Notes: generated by a model from the sequence alone, not told the origin. A stretch of 6,530 bases of DNA from Gammaproteobacteria bacterium (GCA_030038645.1 JASHSR010000400.1:1-6530), one strand, 5' to 3'. Shown: positions 1 to 6,091, numbered from the stretch's first letter. Numbers and translations are program-made.

Positions 1-1
1 G

Positions 2-3000
2 ACGGTCATCATGTACCGGCACCGCAGCGCCCTGCGCGACCTCGGCAAGGCCTTCGGGCTCGATCCGATGCAGATCCGCCAGCTCTCGCGGGTCGCGCAG
101 TGGTGGGACTCCCGCATTGCCCCGGAGCGCGTGCGCGAGATGGGCTTCGATCCGCGCAGTCCGGTGCTCGGCATGATCCTCGAGCTCGCGGGCGAGCTCG
201 TCGGATTTCCTCGCCACCTCTCCCAGCACGTCGGCGGCTTCGTGATCTCCGCGGGGCTGCTCGAGGAGCTGGTGCCCGTCGAGAACGCGACGATGCCGGA
301 CCGCACGGTCGTGCAATGGGACAAGGACGATCTCAACGACTTGGGGCTGCTCAAGGTCGATCTGCTCGGCCTCGGCATGCTGACGGCGCTCCGGCGCGCC
401 CTGGCGCTGGTCAACGAATATCGCGGGACGCGGTGGACCCTGGGCCATCTGCCGCCGGAGGATCCGCAGGTGTACGCGATGATGTCGCGCGCCGACACCA
501 TCGGGGTGTTCCAGATCGAGTCGCGCGCGCAGATGTCCATGCTGCCGCGCCTGAAGCCGAAGCAGTTCTACGACCTCGTCATCGAGGTCGCCATCGTCCG
601 TCCCGGCCCCATCCAGGGAGACATGGTGCATCCGTACCTGCGGCGCCGCGAAGGAAGCGAGCGGGTGGACTACCCGGGCCCCGAGGTGCGGGAGGTGCTG
701 GAGCGCACGCTCGGCGTGCCCATCTTCCAGGAGCAGGTCATGCAGCTCGCCGTCAAGGCGGCGGGCTTCACGCCCGGCGAGGCGGACAGCCTGCGCCGCG
801 CGATGGCCGCCTGGAAGCGGCACGGGGATATCGACCGCTTCCAGGAGAAGCTGGTGCGTGGCATGCGCGAGCGCCATTACTCGGAGGAGTTCGCGCAGCG
901 GATCTGCAGGCAGATCCAGGGATTCGGGGAATACGGCTTCCCGGAATGCGTGGTGGGTGAGACTCGCGTGGTGAATGCGGATACCGGGCGATGGCTATCG
1001 ATCGATGAGGTCATGTCAGGACGCGTGTCTCTCAGGAACACGCTTGCTTGCGATGACGACTTGCGCTTGCGGGAGCGCAAAGTGCTCGCCGTGACTCCGA
1101 GCGGGGTGAAATCCGTGTGGCGTTTGCGAACGGCTCTCGGGCACGAGATCGTCGCGACGGCGGAGCATCCTTTCATGACCTTGACCGGCTGGCGGCCGCT
1201 CGGTGAGCTGCGGGTGGGCGATTACATCGCAGCGGCGCGCTCGTTGAACATCGCGGGTCAAAAACGATGGGCACGTTACAAAATCCTCGTTCTGGCCGAC
1301 CTCATCGCGGAGGGTAATGTATGCCATCCGAGCACGTTCTATTTCTATACGACGGCTGCCTGGCATTGTGACGAATTCGTCAGATCGGTGGAGCAATTTC
1401 CAAATACCCGTGCGGTCATCGAGCGGCACCGAAATTGCTTTTCTGTCCGTGTCCGTCGAGTAGATCGCAATCGTCCGATTGGAGCCGTCGACTGGTTACG
1501 GTCCCTGGGAATTTGGGGTTGTAATGCTCGCGTAAAATATCTCCCCGGCGAGGTTTTCGAGCTTTCGGGCGGGGACATCGCATTGTTGTTGGCCCGTCTC
1601 TGGGAAGGGGATGGAGGGTTTTCATTGCGAGGGAGTGCGTCTTATGACACTGCTTCGCGGCGGCTGAGCCTTGAGGTCCAGCACTTACTGCTGCGGTTGG
1701 GCATCGTGGCGCGTCGCTACCGCAGAGTTCGCTCCTACAAGGGGCGGAAGCTCGAGCATTACGTCGTTACGGTGACGGGTGAGGAACCGCTCCGGCGATT
1801 CTGGAAACTCATAGGACGCCGTTTCCTGGATCCCAGGAAGCGCGAGCAGTCTCGAGCGCTTGCTGTACATCGAAATGCCCGTATGTCGCGCGACATCATT
1901 CCGGCGGAGGCTCGTCGTCTCATTCGGCGGGAACGTGATGTCATTCGACGCCTTGCTGCGGTGCTGCATTCATCCGTCCTCTCGCGTCTTTCGGAGTCGG
2001 ATATCTATTGGGACAAGGTGGTGGAGATCGAAGCCTCGGGCGAACAGCCGACATATGACCTGCGGATCGAGGGCGACCACAATTTCCTGGCGAACAATAT
2101 GGTCGTTCACAACTCTCACGCCTGCAGCTTCGCCTTGCTCGTCTACGACTCGGCGTGGCTCAAGTATCACGAGCCGGCGGTGTTCACGTGCGCGCTGCTC
2201 AACAGCCAGCCGATGGGCTTCTATGCGCCGGCGCAGCTGGTGCGCGATGCGCGGGAGCATGGAGTCGAGGTGCGGCCCGTCCGCGTCGATGCGAGCGAGT
2301 GGGACTGCACCCTCGAGCCTTGCGGCCCAGCGCCTCACAACCCGGCGCCTGACCATCCGGCGCCTCGCGGCGGGCTGCGGAGGCACGCGGACGCCTCGCC
2401 GAGGACTCGTGATCTCGACGCCGCGTCCTCTCCATGTCAGCCCGCCCTGCGCCTGGGGCTGAGATTGGTGAAGTCGCTCTCCCAGGCGGCGGCGGAGCGC
2501 ATCGCGGCGGCGCGAGCCGAGCGTCCCTTCGCGAGCGTCCAGGATCTCGCGCGCCGCGCCGCGCTCGATCGAGGCGATCTCGAGGCGCTCGCCGCAGCTG
2601 GCGCGCTCGCGCCTTTGAGCGGCAACCGCCATCTCGCCTTCTGGGAAGTCGCGGGAGCCGAGCGGCCGCTTGCGCTCGAGCGCCGACCGCCCACGGAGCG
2701 CCGGCTGGTCACGGAGAGCTGGCCCGTCGCAGAGGACCGGGTGCTCGCGGAGGACCGGCCGCTCGCCGAAGGCCGGCCGATGCTCACGGCGCCGACGGAG
2801 CGGGAGAGCATCGAGGCGGATTACGCCTCCGTCGGGCTGACCCTCGGGCGCCATCCGATGGCGCTACTACGCGAGCGCCTGCGCCGCGAGCGGATCCTGA
2901 GCGCAGCCGAGCTGTCGGCGCTGCCGGATGGCAGGCTCGTGCGAACCGCCGGCATCGTGCTCCTGCGCCAGCATCCCGCGAGCGCGAAGGGCGTGATCTT

Positions 3001-3214
3001 CATGACCTTGGAAGATGAGACCGGTCAGGTGAATCTCATCGTCTGGCGGAAGGTGGGAGAGTCGCAGCGCCGTCCGCTCGTCGAGTCGCGGCTGCTCGAG
3101 GTGCGCGGCAGGCTGCAGCGGCAGGGTGAGATCATGCACGTCGTGGCGCAACGGCTGATCGACCGGTCCGAGCTTGCGGCGGGACTCGCCGCAAGCTCGC
3201 GGGATTTTCACTGA
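2..3214 (+). CDS. dnaE2: Error-prone DNA polymerase DnaE2 (DNA polymerase III alpha-type), 5'-truncated by the window, containing an in-frame intein
   Basis: DnaE2 is the C-family translesion polymerase that, in many bacteria, works with ImuA/ImuB in SOS-induced mutagenesis. The frame is already open at base 2, reading TVIMYRHRSALRD, a stretch internal to DnaE2, so the ATG at 11 (used as residue 1 below) is not the start; the PHP domain and the palm PDIDIDF aspartates lie upstream, unseen. Visible in order: N-extein 1-312 with RPGPIQGDMVHPYLRRR, FQEQVMQLA and RRAMAAWKR (palm/fingers); intein 313-701; C-extein from SHACSFALLVY; helix-hairpin-helix region from LRLGLRLVKSL (about 813-880); OB fold around 975-1055 with SAKGVIFMTLEDETG; the family-typical end SRDFH. 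The spliced visible part is about 681 residues, so roughly 350-400 N-terminal residues are missing compared with usual DnaE2 proteins of about 1,050. Two repeat-rich insertions lie at 772-786 and 885-926. DnaE2 rather than replicative DnaE is favoured by the OB and C-terminal sequence. imuA/imuB, if present, would be upstream. Confidence 0.95.
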   Translation, partial: TVIMYRHRSALRDLGKAFGLDPMQIRQLSRVAQWWDSRIAPERVREMGFDPRSPVLGMILELAGELVGFPRHLSQHVGGFVISAGLLEELVPVENATMPDRTVVQWDKDDLNDLGLLKVDLLGLGMLTALRRALALVNEYRGTRWTLGHLPPEDPQVYAMMSRADTIGVFQIESRAQMSMLPRLKPKQFYDLVIEVAIVRPGPIQGDMVHPYLRRREGSERVDYPGPEVREVLERTLGVPIFQEQVMQLAVKAAGFTPGEADSLRRAMAAWKRHGDIDRFQEKLVRGMRERHYSEEFAQRICRQIQGFGEYGFPECVVGETRVVNADTGRWLSIDEVMSGRVSLRNTLACDDDLRLRERKVLAVTPSGVKSVWRLRTALGHEIVATAEHPFMTLTGWRPLGELRVGDYIAAARSLNIAGQKRWARYKILVLADLIAEGNVCHPSTFYFYTTAAWHCDEFVRSVEQFPNTRAVIERHRNCFSVRVRRVDRNRPIGAVDWLRSLGIWGCNARVKYLPGEVFELSGGDIALLLARLWEGDGGFSLRGSASYDTASRRLSLEVQHLLLRLGIVARRYRRVRSYKGRKLEHYVVTVTGEEPLRRFWKLIGRRFLDPRKREQSRALAVHRNARMSRDIIPAEARRLIRRERDVIRRLAAVLHSSVLSRLSESDIYWDKVVEIEASGEQPTYDLRIEGDHNFLANNMVVHNSHACSFALLVYDSAWLKYHEPAVFTCALLNSQPMGFYAPAQLVRDAREHGVEVRPVRVDASEWDCTLEPCGPAPHNPAPDHPAPRGGLRRHADASPRTRDLDAASSPCQPALRLGLRLVKSLSQAAAERIAAARAERPFASVQDLARRAALDRGDLEALAAAGALAPLSGNRHLAFWEVAGAERPLALERRPPTERRLVTESWPVAEDRVLAEDRPLAEGRPMLTAPTERESIEADYASVGLTLGRHPMALLRERLRRERILSAAELSALPDGRLVRTAGIVLLRQHPASAKGVIFMTLEDETGQVNLIVWRKVGESQRRPLVESRLLEVRGRLQRQGEIMHVVAQRLIDRSELAAGLAASSRDFH
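947..2113 (+). mobile_element. Intein with LAGLIDADG homing endonuclease inserted in DnaE2
   Basis: A 389-residue protein-splicing element (residues 313-701 of the precursor counted from the ATG at 11). It interrupts the conserved polymerase sequence FGEYGFPE / SHACSFALL exactly between Glu and Ser; removing it restores an uninterrupted DnaE2. Block A begins with the nucleophile Cys1 in CVVGETRV. Block B is TAEHPF with Thr71 and His74 (intein numbering). Block F is VVEIEASGEQPTYDLRIEGD and block G ends NNMVVHN, giving penultimate His388 and terminal Asn389, followed by Ser+1 of the extein. All residues needed for standard class 1 splicing are present, so splicing is expected. It has no separate start or ribosome binding site and is expressed only with dnaE2. 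Base composition differs from the host gene: by hand count about 52% GC over 1261-1440 against about 73% over 661-840, which points to acquisition from elsewhere. Confidence 0.95.
1265..1980 (+). other. LAGLIDADG (DOD) homing endonuclease domain within the intein
   Basis: Between the two splicing half-domains lies a region with the block order of dodecapeptide homing endonucleases. The first motif is LADLIAEG (precursor residues 428-435, acid Glu434). Block D-like sequence with a Lys-x-x-Pro element, KYLPGEVFEL, follows. The second motif is LARLWEGDGG (527-536, acid Asp534). A block H-like helix LLRLGIVARRY comes next, then a basic stretch. One acid per motif is the usual two-metal cleavage arrangement in this family, and both are present, so the domain may still cut intein-less dnaE2 alleles and drive homing. 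The domain limits are approximate; the motifs themselves are clear. The cleavage specificity cannot be read from sequence but would be expected to span the GFPE/SHA codons of an empty gene. Confidence 0.85.
2324..2368 (+). repeat. Three tandem 15-nt repeats encoding x-P-A-P-x pentapeptides in DnaE2
   Basis: Three consecutive pentapeptides GPAPH, NPAPD and HPAPR (residues 772-786) are encoded by near-identical 15-nt units sharing ccggcgcct or a close variant. They lie in a stretch of about 43 residues between DCTLE and LRLGLRLVK. From memory of the family this junction is usually only about ten residues long, so the repeat looks like a local expansion forming a proline-rich flexible linker before the helix-hairpin-helix region. 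Confidence 0.75.
2663..2788 (+). repeat. Seven tandem degenerate 18-nt repeats encoding hexapeptides in DnaE2
   Basis: Residues 885-926 can be divided without gaps into seven hexapeptides with consensus [DR]-R-x-[LV]-[AT]-E; the clearest are RRLVTE, DRVLAE and DRPLAE, and the outermost copies are the most diverged. At the DNA level the units are 18 nt, with gaccgg-type starts and gcggag/cacggag-type ends. They sit in the linker between the helix-hairpin-helix segment (ending LAFWEV) and the OB-fold segment (IEADYASVGLTLGRHP), a place where length change is likely to be tolerated. The charge pattern suggests a flexible or helical, solvent-exposed spacer. Confidence 0.8.
3169..3208 (+). terminator. 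Hairpin with short T-run overlapping the 3' end of dnaE2, terminator-like
   Basis: A perfect 13-bp inverted repeat, cgagcttgcggcg (3169-3181) and cgccgcaagctcg (3187-3199), encloses a 5-nt loop. After cggga a run of four T follows at 3205-3208. The whole element lies inside the coding sequence and encodes part of the last 16 residues of DnaE2; the stop is at 3212-3214. Stem stability is high, but the T-run is short and offset, so efficient intrinsic termination is uncertain. On the opposite strand no T-run follows the stem, so it does not look like a terminator for the convergent methyltransferase gene. Confidence 0.45.
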
Positions 3215-3281
3215 GGCTCGGGTACTGAAGCTCGGACACCGGCGCGCGGTCCTACCACGCGACGCCAGGCCTACGAGGCGG

Positions 3282-3860
3282 TCATAACAGGCCGGGCACC
3301 AACGCGCGTACGCGCCGGGCGTAGGCGTCATAGGCCTCGCCGAACTCACCGCGCATCCAGCGATCCTCGACGACGACCCGATGCAGGATGGCGATGAAGG
3401 CCAGCACCGCGGCGAGAACACCACGCCACTGCCCGAGCGCGAGCGCCGTGCCGATGAAGGCCAGCTCGAGGCCCGAGTAAATGGGATGGCGGACGAGGCC
3501 GTACGGCCCCGTGGTGATCAGCTCGTGATTCGCCTTGATGGTGATGACGCCGCTCCAGTTGCGGCCGAGGTGTATGCGCGCCCACACGGTGAAGAGCAGG
3601 CCGGCGAGGGTCAATATCGCACCGACCCCCGCCCACAGCTGCCATTGGGACCCCGGCAGGAAGCGCCTCATCAGGACCGGAACCGGAAGGCGCGGCGCCC
3701 AGAACAGCGCCGCGGCGACGATGAGCAGAGCGACGTTCAACAGCCGTGGAATCGGGGACTCGCGGCGAACGTTTTCCTTCACGTTATGGGCGAACACGAA
3801 CCAGGTGATGATCCAGGCCAGCCAGATGCAGGAGAAGAAATAGTTGTAGAACGTGCCCAT
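3282..3860 (-). CDS. Integral-membrane methyltransferase, isoprenylcysteine carboxyl methyltransferase (ICMT)/PEMT-like family
   Basis: A small polytopic protein of 192 residues from the chosen ATG. Hydrophobic segments lie at about 2-24, 39-57, 74-96, 131-144 and 147-162. The C-terminal half carries the family signature GPYGLVRHPIYSG (118-130), preceded by LGRNWSG and followed by the E-x15-Y-type tail (VVVEDRWMRGEFGEAYDAYARRV, given here by its key residues Glu165, Glu172, Tyr177 and Tyr180) ending in a conserved-type ALVPGLL. In ICMT and phospholipid N-methyltransferase relatives, this region binds S-adenosylmethionine at the membrane face. Bacterial members are mostly uncharacterised, so the substrate (lipid, isoprenoid or other) is unknown here. 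Length is normal for the group. The gene is convergent with dnaE2, with 67 bp between stops, and lies 161 bp downstream of the lipoprotein gene on the same strand. An ATG at 3866 gives two extra residues but has GGAG directly abutting it; the ATG at 3860 has GGAG six bases upstream and is preferred. Confidence 0.88.
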   Translation of the reverse strand: MGTFYNYFFSCIWLAWIITWFVFAHNVKENVRRESPIPRLLNVALLIVAAALFWAPRLPVPVLMRRFLPGSQWQLWAGVGAILTLAGLLFTVWARIHLGRNWSGVITIKANHELITTGPYGLVRHPIYSGLELAFIGTALALGQWRGVLAAVLAFIAILHRVVVEDRWMRGEFGEAYDAYARRVRALVPGLL

Positions 3861-3866
3861 GGGCAT

Positions 3867-3870
3867 CTCC
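3867..3870 (-). promoter_or_regulatory. Shine-Dalgarno GGAG deciding the methyltransferase start
   Basis: On the minus strand the order is GGAG, ATG (3866-3864), CCC, ATG (3860-3858). GGAG touches the first ATG with no spacing but stands six bases before the second, which favours initiation at 3860. Confidence 0.6.
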
Positions 3871-3947
3871 AGGGACGCGCGGTGTGCGGCTGCGAATCAG
3901 CCCGGAGCACGCAGATTAGCGGTCGGCTGCGACAGACGAAAGGGGAC

Positions 3948-4020
3948 GTGACGGATCGGCGCGTTCGCGGCGGCATGATGCCGTGACGGGTCGGCCCGCT
4001 CGCGCCGCGGCATGATGCCG
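3948..4020. repeat. Tandem duplication of a 36-38-bp unit, each with a 13-bp palindrome
   Basis: Unit 1 covers 3948-3983 and unit 2 covers 3983-4020, sharing base 3983. Aligned, they differ at three positions plus a 2-nt insertion in unit 2. Each unit ends, on the + strand, with cggcatgatgccg (3971-3983 and 4008-4020), a dyad cggcat-g-atgccg; the two dyads are 37 bp apart. The second dyad extends by one pair to 4007/4021. The pair lies between the lipoprotein stop (4022) and the methyltransferase start (3860), directly after the lipoprotein stop codon in minus-strand orientation. It could be a pair of operator sites, a 3' stem-loop structure for the lipoprotein mRNA, or a small REP-like duplication. 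I cannot tell which. Confidence 0.7.
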
Positions 4021-4021
4021 C

Positions 4022-6043
4022 TCAATCGATCGTGATGGCGACGCCGCTCGCGCTGCCCGAGGTGAGATCGATCGGCGCGGACTGCGGCTCTCTGGCGAGC
4101 GAGCTCGCCGGGTCGGAGGAGCTCCACACCCACGCCTCGGCGTAGTAGACACTCGTCGCGGTGCCGCCGGGCACCGACGTGAACAGCGTGACATTGCCGG
4201 ATGAGGATTCGCCGAGATAGGCGTCGAGCGGGCTCACGGCGATGAGCGCGCCATCCTGCGTCAGAAGGAGCTCGCCCTTGTCGTACTTTCCGGGCGAGCT
4301 GACCGCCACCGTTCCGGAGACGGTCTCGGCCGTCGTGCCGCTCGGGAGCGGGATGGGGGCCACCGTGAACGTTGCAGGGCCCGAGCCGGACGGAGGCGCG
4401 ACGGTCGTGCTCAGCGGGCCGTTGCCGTACAACGGGGCCGTCGCTCCGACGGAATAGGTCATCGCCCCTTCCTCAGGCACGAAGCTCGTGAGCGTAGCTC
4501 CGCCCGAGGAGTAGACCTCGTACTGCGGACTGCCTTGGGAGAGCGACTGCGCAGTGTCGAACGTACCGGTGAACGGATCGATGGGCCGGGCCTCGATCAG
4601 GTAGGGCACGGTGACGGTGCTGGAGCTCGGCAGCGTTTGGTAGAAGCCGATCCACGCCCCCGGTGGCGATACCGCCGAGGAGAGATCGGCCGTGTAAGAG
4701 GTGGCCGCGGTCAGCGTTACGTCCAGCGACAGAGCCGTCGCGGAAGCGGGAGGACCCGCCGTCACCGGCACCTGCTGAACGATGACCGTCGCGATGCCCG
4801 GTCCGTGGATCACCAGATCGTAATACTGCGTCGAGGTGCCGCAGCTGGCCGAGGTACTGCTGCTGCTACTGCTGCTGCTCGTGCTGCTGGTCGTTGTGGT
4901 GCTGCACGGCAGCGGATACAGCACGAAGTCGCCGTTCGACTGGAGCGGTGTGCTCTCGACGATGACCTGCCGCGTGCCGTCGCTGCTCGGCGCCTCCGCG
5001 CTGACCTCGACGCCGCCGGCCGTCGAGGGAAGCCCCGAGATGTCGACTTGCCCCTCGATCGTTCCGACCTGCGCCAGGTTGTATCCGATGAGATGCGGGA
5101 TCAGCACGAAGCCGGATTGGCCGCTGATCGTGTACGGGACCAGATCCCGCGAGGCGTCGAAGTTGATGGCGGCCGAGGTCGTCTCCGCCGAGCCGACTCC
5201 CGAGGACGTACACGTGCCGGTCGTCGGGTCGTAGACCTGGTTGTACGAGCATTCCGCCGAGGTCGTGGTGCCGGTGCTGATGCACGCACCCGTCGTCGAA
5301 TCGTAGGTCGTGCCGTACGCGCACGAGGACGACGTAGTGCTCGTGCCGGTGAGCGTATCCGTCGTGTTGCCGAACGCAATGCACGTGCCGATGAGCGAGT
5401 CGTAAATGGTGCCGGCCGTGCACTCCGAGGCCGTCTGCGTCCCGTACTCGCACGTGCTCGTGGTGCCGGTGTCCGCCCCGAGGCCCGCGAGCTCCGAGGA
5501 GGAGCCCTGTCCGCAGGCGAACGCGGCGAGCGCGGCCTGCTGCGCGCGCGGGACGGTCAGATTGATCGTGAACGTGATGCCTTGCGCGGCGTTCGGCACG
5601 GCGAGCGGCAGGCGCTCGAGCGTGCCGCTGCCGCTCGTCGTGTCCACCTCGTCGTTGTAGAGCGCGCCCGCGCTCTGCGCCGAGCTCGTGAGCGCGGCGT
5701 TCGAGTCCGCGAGCACGAGGCGCATTTGATTGTAGGTTCCGGTCGGCAGGGACAGGCTGTTCGCGAATTCCGCGAGCGTGCCGTTGGTGACCGTCGTGAG
5801 GTCGATGGTTTGCGGCGAGGACAGCGTGAATTGCTGCCAGCCGCTGTCGGTCGGGCCCGCGGTCGCACTGGTGTTGAATGCGACCTGCTCGAGAGTGACC
5901 CACACGTGCGAGTACTGCGCGGGCACGTTGGCGGCAGTCGACAAATCCGTGCTCGACTGGCACGCCGCGAGCGCGGCGCACGCGAGGAGGCCCAACGCGA
6001 TCCGCTGCCAGTGCCCCGAACGCTCCCAGCGACCTCTGCTCAA
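4022..6043 (-). CDS. Secreted lipoprotein with DUF4382-like N-terminal domain, Cys modules and Ser-rich linker
   Basis: A 673-residue protein of unknown function. The start is TTG at 6043: an in-frame stop lies upstream with no ATG or GTG between, GAGG stands six bases before TTG, and the product gains a good signal peptide (basic MSRGRWER, hydrophobic IALGLLACAALAAC). The lipobox is LAAC with Cys28, so lipidation and envelope anchoring are expected. Residues about 38-165 resemble DUF4382 domains of bacterial surface lipoproteins (VWVTLEQVAFNT, then IDLTTVTNG, then LPTGTYNQMRLVL). Residues 198-278 hold repeated Cys modules, 381-401 a Thr/Ser-rich linker between Cys380 and Cys401. Residues 325-425 contain a carboxypeptidase-regulatory-like beta pattern (IEGQVDISGLP, then NGDFVLYPLP), and 430-673 are Ser/Thr/Gly-rich beta-type sequence without a recognised domain. 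No catalytic motif is visible; an adhesive or structural surface role is possible but unproven. It is divergent from the FAD oxidoreductase gene. Confidence 0.88.
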   Translation of the reverse strand: MSRGRWERSGHWQRIALGLLACAALAACQSSTDLSTAANVPAQYSHVWVTLEQVAFNTSATAGPTDSGWQQFTLSSPQTIDLTTVTNGTLAEFANSLSLPTGTYNQMRLVLADSNAALTSSAQSAGALYNDEVDTTSGSGTLERLPLAVPNAAQGITFTINLTVPRAQQAALAAFACGQGSSSELAGLGADTGTTSTCEYGTQTASECTAGTIYDSLIGTCIAFGNTTDTLTGTSTTSSSCAYGTTYDSTTGACISTGTTTSAECSYNQVYDPTTGTCTSSGVGSAETTSAAINFDASRDLVPYTISGQSGFVLIPHLIGYNLAQVGTIEGQVDISGLPSTAGGVEVSAEAPSSDGTRQVIVESTPLQSNGDFVLYPLPCSTTTTSSTSSSSSSSSTSASCGTSTQYYDLVIHGPGIATVIVQQVPVTAGPPASATALSLDVTLTAATSYTADLSSAVSPPGAWIGFYQTLPSSSTVTVPYLIEARPIDPFTGTFDTAQSLSQGSPQYEVYSSGGATLTSFVPEEGAMTYSVGATAPLYGNGPLSTTVAPPSGSGPATFTVAPIPLPSGTTAETVSGTVAVSSPGKYDKGELLLTQDGALIAVSPLDAYLGESSSGNVTLFTSVPGGTATSVYYAEAWVWSSSDPASSLAREPQSAPIDLTSGSASGVAITID
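4856..4879 (-). repeat. AGC/AGT codon run encoding eight consecutive serines
   Basis: Residues 389-396 are eight serines encoded almost entirely by AGC, visible on the + strand as a ctg/cta/ctg trinucleotide tract that continues imperfectly to about 4904. The tract lies in a Thr/Ser linker of the lipoprotein. Because the unit is three bases, slippage here would change linker length without a frameshift. Confidence 0.75.
5210..5452 (-). repeat. Cys-module repeats C-x5-Y-D-x3-G-x-C in the lipoprotein
   Basis: Three modules with identical spacing occur at Cys208-Cys221, Cys241-Cys254 and Cys265-Cys278 (5381-5422, 5282-5323 and 5210-5251). Each is C-x5-Y-D-x3-G-x-C, for example CAYGTTYDSTTGAC. 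A shortened leading copy, CEYGTQTASEC, runs from Cys198 to Cys208 and shares Cys208. Linkers of 10-19 Ser/Thr/Gly-rich residues separate them. The constant spacing of paired cysteines in an exported protein suggests a small disulfide-closed loop in each module. Confidence 0.8.
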
Positions 6044-6049
6044 GTCCTG

Positions 6050-6053
6050 CCTC
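6050..6053 (-). promoter_or_regulatory. Shine-Dalgarno GAGG for the TTG start of the lipoprotein
   Basis: Minus-strand GAGG ends six bases before the TTG at 6043-6041. With no in-frame ATG/GTG between the upstream stop and this codon, it supports TTG as the real start. Confidence 0.55.
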
Positions 6054-6091
6054 GCATGCCCTCTGACACCGGCACCCTCTTGCGTACCTGT

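Noticed and set aside
11..13. ATG at 11 as the true start of dnaE2
   Set aside because: The codons before it (TVI) and after it (MYRHRSALRD) match an internal DnaE2 segment, and the frame is open to the left edge; the real start is outside the window.
947..2113. Interpretation of the interruption as two split genes or a frameshifted polymerase
   Set aside because: The frame runs through without a stop and all intein motifs are present at exact boundaries, so it is an in-frame intein, not a broken gene.
1970..2854. Minus-strand open frame of 294 codons opposite the dnaE2 C-extein
   Set aside because: Arg-rich antisense shadow of a well-conserved polymerase region, without family features.
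3913..3918. Minus-strand TAATCT upstream of the methyltransferase as a -10 box like that of the lipoprotein gene
   Set aside because: At a suitable spacing the -35 position reads TTTCGT, a poor match, so there is too little support to annotate a promoter.
3381..3986. + strand open frame opposite the methyltransferase gene
   Set aside because: The translation is low-complexity and charged; the minus frame shows membrane segments and the GPYGLVRHPIYSG signature.
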